Notes: generated by a model not told the origin, from the sequence alone. A DNA stretch of 64,000 nucleotides from an uncultured Oscillospiraceae bacterium (GCA_902478785.1 CABSMJ010000002.1:136854-200853); one strand, 5' to 3'. Counted from the first letter of the stretch, positions 17,010 through 25,858 are shown. Translations and numbers: made by a program.

Positions 17010-17747
17010 TTGTATGCCATGAAGGCATTTTTTAAGAGATTTCGGGAGGCGCAGCGCCCTTTTTGCACCATGGTGGTGGCCGCTGCGGGAAGCTCCCAGA
17101 GAATGGGCGGCGAGAATAAGCTGCTGCTGCCGCTGGACGGCGTTCCGGTGCTGTGCAGGACCCTTTGGGCGGTGGACCGGGCTGCTGGCGTGGACGAGAT
17201 CATTCTGGCCGTCCGGGAGGAGGACCTGTTGGAGATCTCCGGATTGTGCCGCAACCTGGGGCTGAGCAAGCCGGTGAAGGTGGTCCGGGGTGGCGAGGAC
17301 CGGGAAAAGTCGGTCTATCTGGCATCTCTGGAGGCGGATCCCCGGGCCGAGCTGTTGGCCGTGCAGGACGGAGACCGTCCTCTGGTGACGCCAGAACTGA
17401 TCGATGCGGTCATCGACCGGGCCGCTCATACCGCAGCGGCGGCGCCGGCGGTGCCGGTGAAGGATACCGTAAAGGTGGCCCAGGATGGCATTGTCACTCA
17501 AACCCCGGACCGGAGCACCCTGTGGGCCGTCCAGACGCCCCAGGTGTTTGATGCCCAGCTGCTCAAGGCTGCCCTTCAATCGGCGCTGGAGGCGGATGCG
17601 CCCATTACCGACGACTGTTCCGCGGTGGAGCGGATGGGGAAGCAGGTCTACCTGGTGGAGGGGTCCTATGAGAACATCAAGATCACCACGCCTGTGGACC
17701 TGGCCATAGCGGAGGCCATCTTGCAAAGCAGGGAGGAGCAGGAATGA
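17010..17747 (+). CDS. ispD: 2-C-methyl-D-erythritol 4-phosphate cytidylyltransferase
   Basis: IspD couples MEP to CTP in the non-mevalonate isoprenoid pathway. The 245-residue protein shows the nucleotidyltransferase signature AAAGSSQRMGGENKLLLPL near residue 24-42, the VQDGDRPLVTPELID segment, and TPQVFD near residue 178. The start is uncertain between TTG 17010 (AAGGAG 6 bases upstream) and ATG 17019. The stop overlaps ispF by 4 bp. IspD, IspF and the IspH domain at 12783 give three steps of the MEP pathway in this window. Confidence 0.95.
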   Translation: MYAMKAFFKRFREAQRPFCTMVVAAAGSSQRMGGENKLLLPLDGVPVLCRTLWAVDRAAGVDEIILAVREEDLLEISGLCRNLGLSKPVKVVRGGEDREKSVYLASLEADPRAELLAVQDGDRPLVTPELIDAVIDRAAHTAAAAPAVPVKDTVKVAQDGIVTQTPDRSTLWAVQTPQVFDAQLLKAALQSALEADAPITDDCSAVERMGKQVYLVEGSYENIKITTPVDLAIAEAILQSREEQE

Positions 17748-18235
17748 CAGCACTGCGCATTGGACAAGGCTACGACGTCCATCGGCTGACGGAGGGCAGA
17801 AAGCTGATTTTGGGAGGCGTGGAGATCCCCTGGGAGCGGGGGCTTTTGGGGCACTCGGACGCCGACGTGCTGCTCCATGCCATTATGGACGCGCTGCTGG
17901 GCGCGGCAGGGCTGGGTGATATCGGTCGGCTGTTTCCCGACAGCGATCCAGCCTATGCGGGCATCTCCAGCCTGGAGCTTTTGCGCCGGGTGGCGGATGC
18001 ACTGGGAGAGAAGGGCTTTTCCGTGGTGAATCTGGACGCCACCTTGGTGGCCCAGGCTCCCAAGGTGGGGCCCTATCGCCGGCAGATGGAGGAGAACATC
18101 GCCGCCGGGCTGGCCATTCCCGTGGATCGGGTCAATGTCAAGGCCACCACGGAGGAGGGACTGGGCTTTACCGGCTCTGGCGCGGGAATGGCCGCCCAGG
18201 CCATCGCACTGTTGGAACAGCGCAAGGACAAATGA
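17744..18235 (+). CDS. ispF: 2-C-methyl-D-erythritol 2,4-cyclodiphosphate synthase
   Basis: IspF cyclises CDP-ME-2-phosphate to MEcPP, releasing CMP. The 163-residue length is standard. The zinc ligands D11 and H13 (GQGYDVHRL) and H45 (DADVLLHAIMDALLGA) are present, as is the C-terminal KATTEEGLGFTGSGAGMAAQA motif. It overlaps ispD by ATGA and is followed by a strong terminator, closing the carD-ispDF operon. Confidence 0.97.
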   Translation: MTALRIGQGYDVHRLTEGRKLILGGVEIPWERGLLGHSDADVLLHAIMDALLGAAGLGDIGRLFPDSDPAYAGISSLELLRRVADALGEKGFSVVNLDATLVAQAPKVGPYRRQMEENIAAGLAIPVDRVNVKATTEEGLGFTGSGAGMAAQAIALLEQRKDK

Positions 18236-18240
18236 GCTGA

Positions 18241-18272
18241 AAAAGAGACGGGCAAAAGCCCGTCTCTTTTTT
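18241..18272 (+). terminator. Terminator after ispF
   Basis: GAGACGGGC-AAAA-GCCCGTCTC hairpin with A-rich left flank and seven T. Confidence 0.95.
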
Positions 18273-18344
18273 TGCCTGCCGCTGTTCCTGGGTTCCGTTT
18301 TTTGGGGAGGACGCATACCATGAGACGAGAGGAGGAAGAAGCCC

Positions 18345-18599
18345 GTGGAGTATGTGCTCATTATCGCTCGCTCCATCACCTATGCCCAACGGATGTCCGT
18401 TGCGCTGGAACGGGCGGGTGTGACCAACCGAATCTATCGCGCGCCGGCCGGCTTGACAGAGCGAGGCTGCGCCTATGCAGTGCGAATTCGGGAACAGGAT
18501 CTGGCCAAAGCGCTGACCACGCTGCACCAGGCGCAGATCCGTCCTGTTCAGATCTATCTGTTTTCTCGCGGCGTATATCAGGAGTTGCCGGAGCGATGA
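18345..18599 (+). CDS. DUF3343 small protein (putative Se/S carrier-like)
   Basis: An 84-residue protein of the DUF3343 family, described as putative selenium/sulfur carrier-like. The N-terminal YVLIIARSITYAQRM helix-strand and the later AYAVRIREQDL segment match the family. A Cys (in ERGCAYAV, about residue 42) is present. It starts with GTG 18345 and lies 92 bases upstream of a cysteine-desulfurase-like enzyme. In other Firmicutes DUF3343 and that enzyme type co-occur with selenium-dependent hydroxylase genes, but neither selD nor a hydroxylase is visible here. The role is therefore open. Confidence 0.75.
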   Translation: MEYVLIIARSITYAQRMSVALERAGVTNRIYRAPAGLTERGCAYAVRIREQDLAKALTTLHQAQIRPVQIYLFSRGVYQELPER

Positions 18600-18691
18600 G
18601 CGGCGGGGCATTTGCCCTGCCGCCCATTACGCTTTGCCGCGCAGACTGAGCTCGTATTTTGACGCCCTTTGGCGTATAGAGGAGTGATCGC

Positions 18692-19819
18692 ATGATTTAC
18701 CTTGACAGTGCCGCCACCACATTCCAAAAGCCCCCTGCCGTCCGGCAGGCCATGCTGCAAGCCATGGATGGAATGACCACCCCGGGCCGGGGCGGATATC
18801 CCGCGGCCCAGGCGGCGGCCCAGGCGGCTTTCCGCTGCCGCAGTGAGATCGCGGAGCTGTTTCACGTTCCGTCCCCAGAGCAGGTGGTGTTTACCAGCAA
18901 TGCCACCCATGGCCTGAACATCGCCATTAAAACGCTGGTCCATCCCGGTGGCCGGGTGGTGATCTCCGGCTATGAACACAACGCAGTGACCCGCCCTCTG
19001 TATGCCCTCAAGGCCCATACGCTGGTGGCAGATACCCCGTTGTTTCGCCCGGAGCTGTCCCTGGCCGCCTTTGAACAGGCCGTTACACCAGATACAGAGG
19101 CAGTCATCTGTTCCCAGGTGTCCAATGTCTTTGGCTTCATTCAGCCGGTGGAGGAGATTGCGGCACTGTGCCGCAGGCGAGGCGTTCCCCTGATCGTGGA
19201 CGCCTCCCAGGGGGCCGGTGTGGTGCCGCTGGACTTCTCGGCGCTGGGTGCTGCCTTTGTGGCGATGCCTGGGCACAAGGGTCTGTACGGCCCCCAGGGG
19301 ACCGGCGTTTTGCTGTGCGGAGAAAAGACCTGTCCGCTGCTGGAGGGCGGAACGGGAAGCCAGTCCCGGGAGCAGGAGATGCCGGATTTCCTGCCGGACC
19401 GGTTGGAGGCCGGGACTCACAATATGCCGGGCATTGCCGGACTGCTGGAGGGTGTACGCTTTGTCCGCGCCATGGGGACAGAGAAGATCCTGGACCACGA
19501 ACGCAAGCTCATTGGCCTTCTGGCAGACGGGCTGCGGGAGCTGCCCGGCGTTCATCTCTATACCGGGGAGAACCTGAACCATCAGGCGGGCGTTTTGTCT
19601 TTCACTGCCCAGGGGTGGGACGTGGAGGACCTGGGAGAGGCCCTGGCACAGGCTGGTGTGGCGGTCCGTGCAGGACTGCACTGCGCGCCCCTGGCACACC
19701 GCACAGTGGGGACCTTTGAGACCGGAACGGTGCGTCTGAGTGTATCGGCCTTCAATACCGAGGAGGAAATCGCTGAATTTCTTGTCATTCTGCGGAAAAT
19801 TATGAACAGAAATTCATAA
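18692..19819 (+). CDS. Cysteine desulfurase-like class V aminotransferase (EF2568 family)
   Basis: A 375-residue PLP enzyme. SAATTFQKPPAV at residues 6-17, TSNATHGLNIAIK near 70, VDASQGAGVVPLDF near 170, the PLP lysine K196 (PGHKGLYG) and the catalytic-loop cysteine C331 (GLHCAPLAHRTVG) are visible. These features match the TIGR01977-type cysteine desulfurase family, which mobilises sulfur or selenium from cysteine or selenocysteine. It follows the DUF3343 gene, a likely functional partner. GAGGAGTG lies upstream. The acceptor is not evident. Confidence 0.9.
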   Translation: MIYLDSAATTFQKPPAVRQAMLQAMDGMTTPGRGGYPAAQAAAQAAFRCRSEIAELFHVPSPEQVVFTSNATHGLNIAIKTLVHPGGRVVISGYEHNAVTRPLYALKAHTLVADTPLFRPELSLAAFEQAVTPDTEAVICSQVSNVFGFIQPVEEIAALCRRRGVPLIVDASQGAGVVPLDFSALGAAFVAMPGHKGLYGPQGTGVLLCGEKTCPLLEGGTGSQSREQEMPDFLPDRLEAGTHNMPGIAGLLEGVRFVRAMGTEKILDHERKLIGLLADGLRELPGVHLYTGENLNHQAGVLSFTAQGWDVEDLGEALAQAGVAVRAGLHCAPLAHRTVGTFETGTVRLSVSAFNTEEEIAEFLVILRKIMNRNS

Positions 19820-19837
19820 TTTTCAGGACGGTTCACC

Positions 19838-19866
19838 TTGCAATCGTATGGTATTTTTTATATAAT
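19838..19866 (+). promoter_or_regulatory. Promoter for cdaA-cdaR
   Basis: TTGCAA (19838-19843), 17 bp, TATAAT (19861-19866), 31 bases before the cdaA ATG. Confidence 0.85.
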
Positions 19867-19897
19867 AAGTGTACTAATTGCCTGAGAGGATGTTGAC

Positions 19898-20785
19898 ATG
19901 GAACAGATCACGGGTGTGCTGGAGTTTGTCGGCAGATTGTTGCTTACCGTCAAGGTCACCGATCTGCTGGACATCGCGGTGATGGCCTTTGTCATTTACA
20001 AACTGCTCAAGCTGGTCAAGAGTACCCGGGCGGCCAATCTGCTCAAGGGCGTGTTCATCTTTTTACTGGCCCTGTGGCTGTCTGGTGTGGCGGAACTCCA
20101 CGGCATTCACTTCATTTTGAACAACATGATGGAGATGGGTGTTCTGGCACTGATCGTCCTGTTTCAGCCGGAGCTGCGCAGCATCCTGGAACAGGTGGGC
20201 AGCAGCAAGCTGAATTTCCTGGGCTTTTTCTCGAAGGAACGGGAGGCCAGTGTGATGGAGAGCGCCATCCGGCAGACCGTGGTGGCTTGCACCGAGATGT
20301 CCAAATCTCGGACCGGTGTCCTGATCGTATTTGAGCGGGAGCTGCTGCTGGACGACATGGTCCGCAGCGGCACGGTTTTGGATGCGGCGGTTTCCAGCGA
20401 GCTTTTGAAAAATATCTTTTTTGTCAAGGCGCCCATGCATGATGGCGCGGTCATTGTGCGACAGGGCAGAATTCTGGGGGCGGGCTGCATGCTGCCCCTG
20501 TCCAAAAATGTGAACCTCAGCCGGGATCTGGGGATGCGCCATCGGGCGGGCATCGGCATGAGCGAGAACTCCGACGCCGTAGTGGTCATCGTCTCCGAGG
20601 AGACCGGCTCTATTTCCGTGGCCATCGGAGGGATGCTCAAGCGTCACCTGATGCCGGAAACACTGGAAAATATCCTACGCAACGAGCTCATCCCTCAGGA
20701 GGAGAACCAGGAGAACAAGCACAAGTTCAATCTGACGGAGTTTTTCAGGACGCGGAAGAGCGAGGATAACAATGAAAAAGATTAA
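19898..20785 (+). CDS. cdaA: Diadenylate cyclase CdaA
   Basis: CdaA makes the second messenger c-di-AMP from two ATP at the membrane; c-di-AMP controls potassium and osmolyte uptake and wall homeostasis. The 295-residue protein has N-terminal membrane segments (about residues 15-90) and a DAC domain with the DGA motif at 182-184 (MHDGAVIV) and RHR at 214-216 (MRHRAGIGMSE). It overlaps cdaR by 14 bp, the conserved pairing in Firmicutes; glmM, the usual third partner, is not next to it here. A consensus promoter precedes it. Confidence 0.97.
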   Translation: MEQITGVLEFVGRLLLTVKVTDLLDIAVMAFVIYKLLKLVKSTRAANLLKGVFIFLLALWLSGVAELHGIHFILNNMMEMGVLALIVLFQPELRSILEQVGSSKLNFLGFFSKEREASVMESAIRQTVVACTEMSKSRTGVLIVFERELLLDDMVRSGTVLDAAVSSELLKNIFFVKAPMHDGAVIVRQGRILGAGCMLPLSKNVNLSRDLGMRHRAGIGMSENSDAVVVIVSEETGSISVAIGGMLKRHLMPETLENILRNELIPQEENQENKHKFNLTEFFRTRKSEDNNEKD

Positions 20786-22031
20786 GGAAAACAGAGCGGT
20801 CTTGATTGGCCTTTCTATCCTTGCCGCCGTTGTCATCTGGCTGATGGTGGACAGTGGAACCAAGGTGACCAAGACCTTTGAACATGTCCAGGTGGAATAT
20901 GTGGGAGAGGAGACCACCTTGGCCAGCCGGGGATTGATGCTGATTCAGAGTGACGAGTCCCAGGAGGTGACGCTGGAGGTCCAGGGTGGCCGCTTTGATG
21001 TGGCCCAGATCGACCCCAGCGAAGTCAAAGTGGTGGTGGATCTGTCCTCCGTGACCTCGGTGGGCACTCAAAGCCTCAACTACCGGGTGGTCTATACCAG
21101 CAATAACAAGCTGGCCAGCCGCCTGACCACGAAATCCAGCTCCCCCTCCAGCATCAGCATCACCGTCGGTGAGCTGTACCGCAAGGATGTGGAGATCCGC
21201 TGCGACATGAGCGGCAGCTCTGTGGCGGAAGGCTATATTGCCGGAGAGGTGGAGCTGGAGCCCACCACCCTGGAGATCTGGGGTAGGCAGGCAGATGTGA
21301 TGCAGGTGAGCTACGCCAAGGTGAGCCTAAGTGTGAAGGACGCCAGTTCTACGGTGGTGCAGCTGCTGGAGTATGAGCTCTATGACCATAACGATCAGGT
21401 CATTGACAACCCCAATATCCATGCTGCCCGGGATACCATCCAGGTGACGCTGCCGGTGGATGTGGTGAAGGATCTGCCTCTGGAGGTCAATCTGGAGGAA
21501 TCCCCGGGATACAGCGCCTCCAATGTGGAGTGCCGTGTGGAGCCATCCACCATTAAAGTCTCCGGCGACGCCGCGATTTTGGGCTCTGTGGACTCCATCG
21601 TGCTGGGCAACGTGGATCTGAGTTCCTTGAGCAGCACGACCAACACGCTTCGTTTCTCCATTGAGCTGCCGGAGGGCTGCGAGAACCTCAGCGGCGGAAC
21701 CGAGGCAGTGGTGACTATCCGCTTCAAAGATCTGGACTCCCGCACCATTCAGGTGACCCATTTGAGCTATGAAAATGCGCCAGAGGGGAAAGATGTCACC
21801 ATATTGAGCAGTGACTTGACTGTGACACTGCGGGGCACCTCCGCAGATCTGGCGGCTGTTTCTCCTTCGGATGTGAAGGTAGTGGCGGATCTGAGCAGCG
21901 TGGAGGATGCCAGCGGAAACTACACGGTGCCGGCCATCGTTACGGTGGAGGGCAACGGCGATGTAGGCGTCGTTGGCAGCTATCAGCTGAAAATTAACTT
22001 GAGTGACAGCGGCTCCGAAGATTCCCAGTGA
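20772..22031 (+). CDS. cdaR: CdaA regulatory protein CdaR (YbbR repeats)
   Basis: A 419-residue protein with one N-terminal membrane segment (about residues 10-27) and four YbbR-type beta repeats outside the membrane. Each repeat carries a VKVVVDLSSV or related strand, for example near residues 77 and 370. CdaR binds CdaA and modulates c-di-AMP synthesis. The ATG lies inside the 3' end of cdaA, so translation is coupled. No repeat appears broken. Confidence 0.93.
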   Translation: MKKIKENRAVLIGLSILAAVVIWLMVDSGTKVTKTFEHVQVEYVGEETTLASRGLMLIQSDESQEVTLEVQGGRFDVAQIDPSEVKVVVDLSSVTSVGTQSLNYRVVYTSNNKLASRLTTKSSSPSSISITVGELYRKDVEIRCDMSGSSVAEGYIAGEVELEPTTLEIWGRQADVMQVSYAKVSLSVKDASSTVVQLLEYELYDHNDQVIDNPNIHAARDTIQVTLPVDVVKDLPLEVNLEESPGYSASNVECRVEPSTIKVSGDAAILGSVDSIVLGNVDLSSLSSTTNTLRFSIELPEGCENLSGGTEAVVTIRFKDLDSRTIQVTHLSYENAPEGKDVTILSSDLTVTLRGTSADLAAVSPSDVKVVADLSSVEDASGNYTVPAIVTVEGNGDVGVVGSYQLKINLSDSGSEDSQ

Positions 22032-22052
22032 GCCGGGGAAGGATGAAACAAA

Positions 22053-22463
22053 ATGACCCAGATTGCAACCGTTGAACGGATTTTGGACAGCACCCATGCG
22101 GTGATTGCTGTGCCCAGAAAGTCCGCCTGCGGACACGACTGTGAGGAGTGCGCCGGCTGCGGTGTCTCCGGCGCATCGGTCCGTGCCACCGCGGAAAACC
22201 ACGTGGGCGCCGCCGTAGGCGACAAGGTGGTGGTGGAAGGCAGCACCAAAAAGGTCCTGGGTATTGTGGGACTGGTCTATATGGTGCCCATTGTGCTGTT
22301 TTTGCTGGGCTATTTTGCCGTGGGAGCTCTGTTCTCCTCCGAGGCGGTCCGCACAACTTTGGCTGTCCTGGGGTTCGTTTTGGGCTTGGTGCTGGCTGTG
22401 TGCTATGACCGCCATCTGCGCAAGCAGGGCGGACTGACCTATACCATCGTCCGCGTGTTCTGA
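22053..22463 (+). CDS. RseC/MucC-like SoxR-reducing system protein
   Basis: A 136-residue protein with an N-terminal cysteine cluster CGHDCEECAGCGVSG (residues 29-43) and two membrane helices (about 73-94 and 99-121), the RseC layout. In other bacteria RseC works with the Rnf complex or regulates envelope sigma factors. Here no rnf gene is adjacent; it is followed by DUF5685, a frequent clostridial pairing. The cluster probably binds an Fe-S centre, by analogy only. Its stop shares one base with the next ATG (TGATG). Confidence 0.85.
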   Translation: MTQIATVERILDSTHAVIAVPRKSACGHDCEECAGCGVSGASVRATAENHVGAAVGDKVVVEGSTKKVLGIVGLVYMVPIVLFLLGYFAVGALFSSEAVRTTLAVLGFVLGLVLAVCYDRHLRKQGGLTYTIVRVF

Positions 22464-23365
22464 TGTACGGCTATGTGCGTCCCGTTTTGAAGGAACTGCC
22501 CCAGGAAGAACAGGATCGGTTTCGCCGGGTCTACTGCGGATTGTGCCATACGTTGGGTAAGCGCCATGGCCTGGCGGCCAGATTTATCCTGAATTACGAT
22601 TTCACCTTTCTGGCCATCCTGCTGTCAGAGCCGGAGGAGAGCCAGTGTCTCCACTGCTTTTGCCCGGCCAATCCCTGCCGGAAACGAGAGGCGCTGGCCC
22701 AGACGCCCGCCCTGGAACTGGCGGCGGACGAGAGCGTGATCCTGGCCTATTGGCAGCTGCGGGACGGTGTGGCCGACCATGGATTTTGGACAGGCCTGAA
22801 ATACCGCCTTGCTGCCAGGCTCCTGCGCCGGGCCTATCGGCGGGCAGCAGCCTGGCGCCCGGAGTTTGACCATGCTGCCCGCTGTCAGCTGGAGACATTA
22901 GCCGAACTGGAACAGCAGTGCTGTGCCTCCATTGATCGGCCGGCGGACGCCTTTGCCCAGCTCTTGGCCGCCGCTGCCAAGGAGGTGGAGGAGGGACCCA
23001 GACGCCGGGTGCTCCGGGAGATCCTGTATCACCTGGGCCGCTGGATTTATCTGGCTGATGCCGCTGACGACCTGGCCAAGGATGTGGCCCGCGGCAACTA
23101 CAATCCCCTGCGCTACCGTTTTTCCTGCCAGGGCGGTGTCCTGGATGAGGAGGAGAAGCGGCAGCTGGCCCTGACCATGGACCACTCCGTCCATCTGATC
23201 GAGTCGGCCTATGAGCTCTGGAATTTCGGATGCTGGGACCCTATTTTGCGAAGTACCTTTTACATGGGGCTCTTCAGTGTGGCAAAAGCCGTTTTAGAGG
23301 GTGAATTCCAGACAAGCAAATCATGCAAAGACAGAAAAACCAAGATTGGTGAGGAAAGCAAATGA
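22463..23365 (+). CDS. DUF5685 family protein
   Basis: A 300-residue helical protein of the DUF5685 family. The N-terminus has MYGYVRPVLKELPQEEQDRF, then paired cysteines in YCGLCHTLG (about residues 26-34) and CLHCFCPANPCRK (about 60-72), which look metal-binding. LADAADDLAKDVARGNYNPL near residue 200 resembles a conserved acidic helix of the family. The function is unknown. It overlaps the RseC-like gene by one base and the J-domain gene by 4 bp, suggesting that the three products work together. Confidence 0.8.
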   Translation: MYGYVRPVLKELPQEEQDRFRRVYCGLCHTLGKRHGLAARFILNYDFTFLAILLSEPEESQCLHCFCPANPCRKREALAQTPALELAADESVILAYWQLRDGVADHGFWTGLKYRLAARLLRRAYRRAAAWRPEFDHAARCQLETLAELEQQCCASIDRPADAFAQLLAAAAKEVEEGPRRRVLREILYHLGRWIYLADAADDLAKDVARGNYNPLRYRFSCQGGVLDEEEKRQLALTMDHSVHLIESAYELWNFGCWDPILRSTFYMGLFSVAKAVLEGEFQTSKSCKDRKTKIGEESK

Positions 23366-24015
23366 ACGATCCCTATCAGGTACTCAACGTCTCCCGTGAC
23401 GCCTCCGACGCGGAGGTCAAAAAGGCCTATTTGGAGCTGGCCAGGAAATACCACCCGGACAACTATCACGACAGTCCTCTGGAGGACCTGGCACAGGAAA
23501 AGATGAAGGAAATCAATGCCGCCTATGAGCAGATCACCAAGGAGCGCAGCGGTCGGGCAAGCGGCAGCAACGCTTATGGCGGTGCCTCCTACGGAGGCAG
23601 CTATGGCTACGGATACGGCTACGGCGGGACCCAGAGCCAAAGCTACGGCGGCAGTTCCGTGTTCCAGCAGGTCCGCCTGGCCATCAACCGAGGCGATCTG
23701 ACCCGAGCGGAGGGCCTTTTGAATGCCATCTCCGACCACAACGCGGAGTGGAATTTCCTGAAGGGAACCATCTGCTTCCGGCGCGGCTGGCTGGATGAGG
23801 CCAAACGCTACTATCAGACCGCCTGTCAGATGGACCCGAACAACGCCGAGTACCGTCAGGCGCTCAACTATATGGAGTCCGGCGGCCAGACCGCCTATCA
23901 GCGGGGCGGCACCTTCGGCACCGATTGCGACAGCGGCTTGTGCGGCAAGCTGTGCTGCGCCTATGTGTTGTGCAATAGCTTTGGATATAGCGGGTTCCGT
24001 TTCTGCTGTATTTGA
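23362..24015 (+). CDS. J-domain protein with Gly/Tyr linker and Cys-rich tail
   Basis: A 217-residue DnaJ-like cochaperone. The J domain occupies residues 2-65; YHPDN replaces the usual HPD context but keeps the HPD triad. A Gly/Tyr/Ser-rich linker follows (about 70-100), then a TPR-like helical region (about 103-175), and a C-terminal tail rich in Cys (CDSGLCGKLCCAYVLC). The tail suggests metal binding or membrane association, but this is not established. It is not the classical DnaJ, which has four CxxCxGxG repeats. The ATG overlaps the DUF5685 stop. Confidence 0.88.
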   Translation: MNDPYQVLNVSRDASDAEVKKAYLELARKYHPDNYHDSPLEDLAQEKMKEINAAYEQITKERSGRASGSNAYGGASYGGSYGYGYGYGGTQSQSYGGSSVFQQVRLAINRGDLTRAEGLLNAISDHNAEWNFLKGTICFRRGWLDEAKRYYQTACQMDPNNAEYRQALNYMESGGQTAYQRGGTFGTDCDSGLCGKLCCAYVLCNSFGYSGFRFCCI

Positions 24016-24032
24016 TAAGGGAGGAAGTCACA

Positions 24033-24914
24033 GTGGTTAAAAGTATGACCGGCTATGGCCGGGCCCGGGAGATGCTCAACCGGAGGGACATCACCGTAGA
24101 GGTTCGCTCCGTCAACAACCGGTATCTGGATTGCACCGTCAAAATGCCCCGGATGTACGCCTTTGCCGAGGACGCGGTGAAGCAGCGGGTACAAAAGGCC
24201 ATTTCCCGGGGAAAGGTGGACGTATTCTTCACCATCGATGCCACGGCCGCTGATGTGGCCAAGGTCACCGTCAACCGGGATCTGGCGGCGGGCTATGCTG
24301 CCGCTCTGCGGGAGCTGGGGGAGGTCTGCGGACTGGATTCCTTCCAGGTCATGCCGGAGCAGCTGGCCCGGTTTCCTGAGGTGCTCACTGTCACCAAGGC
24401 GGATGAGGACCTGGAGACGGTGGCGGAGGATCTGTGCGCTGTGCTGGATGAGGCCCTGGCGGCCCATCAGGCCATGCGTCGGACCGAGGGGGAAAAGCTG
24501 GCCCAGGACATCGGCGGCCGGCTGAATACCATTGAGGCGCTGACGGCCCGGGTGGAGGAGCGTTCACCCCAAACCGTCGTGGAGTATCGCCAGAAGCTGG
24601 AGGCCCGGATGCAGGAGGTCCTCAGCTCCACCACCATCGACGAGAGCCGCATCCTGACCGAGGCGGCGATCTTTGCCGACAAGGTGGCCGTGGATGAGGA
24701 GACGGTCCGCCTGCGCAGCCATCTGGCACAGCTGCGGGGGATGCTGGACTCGGAGGAGCCTGTGGGCCGGCGGATGGACTTTTTGATCCAGGAGGTCAAC
24801 CGGGAGTCCAACACCATCGGCTCCAAGTGTACAGACCTCTCCATCGCCCAGGTGGTGGTAGACCTGAAGGCCGAGGTGGAAAAGATTCGGGAGCAGGTCC
24901 AGAACATCGAGTGA
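24033..24914 (+). CDS. yicC: Endoribonuclease YicC family protein
   Basis: A 293-residue member of the YicC (YloC) family, an RNA endonuclease fold. The N-terminus reads VKSMTGYGRA, and the C-terminus has GRRMDFLIQEVNRESNTIGSK, both diagnostic. GTG 24033 is preferred: GGGAGG lies 8 bases upstream and it gives the family N-terminus, whereas a TTG at 24012 overlaps the J-protein stop. It opens the long Bacillus-like operon yicC-remA-gmk-rpoZ-priA. Confidence 0.94.
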   Translation: MVKSMTGYGRAREMLNRRDITVEVRSVNNRYLDCTVKMPRMYAFAEDAVKQRVQKAISRGKVDVFFTIDATAADVAKVTVNRDLAAGYAAALRELGEVCGLDSFQVMPEQLARFPEVLTVTKADEDLETVAEDLCAVLDEALAAHQAMRRTEGEKLAQDIGGRLNTIEALTARVEERSPQTVVEYRQKLEARMQEVLSSTTIDESRILTEAAIFADKVAVDEETVRLRSHLAQLRGMLDSEEPVGRRMDFLIQEVNRESNTIGSKCTDLSIAQVVVDLKAEVEKIREQVQNIE

Positions 24915-24938
24915 TCGCATAAAAGGAGCGTGGACGCT

Positions 24939-25196
24939 GTGAAGCTCATCAACATCGGCTTTGGCAATCTGGTCTCCCAGGACCGCCTGCTGGCCATCGT
25001 CAGTCCGGATTCGGCTCCCATCAAGCGTATGGTGCAGGAGTCTCGGGAGCGGGGAATGCTGATCGACGCCACATACGGGCGCAAGACTGCGTCCATCTTC
25101 ATTATGGACAGTGACCATGTGATCCTGTCGGCCCTGCCGCTGGAACGGCTGCGGGCCCGGCTGGATGTGGAGGATACCGAGGAGGAGCAGAACTGA
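24939..25196 (+). CDS. remA: Extracellular matrix regulator RemA (DUF370)
   Basis: An 85-residue DNA-binding protein of the RemA family, which activates matrix and osmoprotection genes in Bacillus. Typical stretches are KLINIGFGNLV at the N-terminus, SPDSAPIKRM, and DATYGRKT followed by the SDHVILSAL strand. GTG 24939 has AGGAG 10 bases upstream; the GTG at 24930 is too close to that site. It lies between yicC and gmk as in Bacillus. Confidence 0.95.
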   Translation: MKLINIGFGNLVSQDRLLAIVSPDSAPIKRMVQESRERGMLIDATYGRKTASIFIMDSDHVILSALPLERLRARLDVEDTEEEQN

Positions 25197-25264
25197 CTGC
25201 GCCGCCCTCACACAACCGCTGCCGGTGGGAATCGGCGGCGGAGGGACAGGAAAGGATATGGAGT

Positions 25265-25858
25265 ATGCGTAGAGGAAAGACCTTTGTGATTTCGGGCCCT
25301 TCTGGCGTGGGAAAGAGCACGGTGCTCAAGGCACTGCTGGAGGGAAGAGAGGACTTGTACTTCTCTGTCTCTGCCACCACCCGGGACCCCAGACCTGGTG
25401 AGGTGGACGGCGTCCACTATCACTTCATTGACGTGGATACCTTCCGACAGATGATCGCCGACGGCCAATTCCTGGAGTACGCCGAGTACGTGGGAAATTT
25501 TTACGGCACACCCCGCAAGTATGTAGAGGAGGCCATGGCCCAGGGAAAGGACGCGGTGCTGGACATCGAGATCGTCGGTGCCGGCAACGTCAAGCGCCAG
25601 ATGCCGGAGGCGGTCCGCGTCTTTATTGCGCCCCCCTCCTGGAAGGAACTGGAACGCCGGCTGGTGGAGCGCGGTACTGACAGCGAGGAGAAGATTGAAA
25701 AGCGTCTGCTTCGCGCCAAGGTGGAATTCCAGGCGGCCCACGACTATGACTACTTTGTCATCAATGACACCGTGGAGGGTGCGGTTCGGGAGCTCAACGC
25801 CATTTTGACGGCGGAGCACTGCCGCCCCACGGAGCGCATGGAAATCATCAACGGATAA
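25265..25858 (+). CDS. gmk: Guanylate kinase
   Basis: Gmk phosphorylates GMP to GDP. The 197-residue enzyme has the P-loop GPSGVGKST (about residues 11-19), the GMP-binding SATTRDPRPGEVDGVHYHF segment, and EYAEYVGNFYGTP. It is 68 bases after remA. No break or odd residue was noted. Confidence 0.97.
   Translation: MRRGKTFVISGPSGVGKSTVLKALLEGREDLYFSVSATTRDPRPGEVDGVHYHFIDVDTFRQMIADGQFLEYAEYVGNFYGTPRKYVEEAMAQGKDAVLDIEIVGAGNVKRQMPEAVRVFIAPPSWKELERRLVERGTDSEEKIEKRLLRAKVEFQAAHDYDYFVINDTVEGAVRELNAILTAEHCRPTERMEIING

Noticed and set aside
18600..18691. GC-rich hairpin GCGGCGGGGCA/TGCCCTGCCGC after the DUF3343 gene
   Set aside because: It lacks a T tract, so it was not called as a terminator; the DUF3343 and desulfurase genes may still be cotranscribed.
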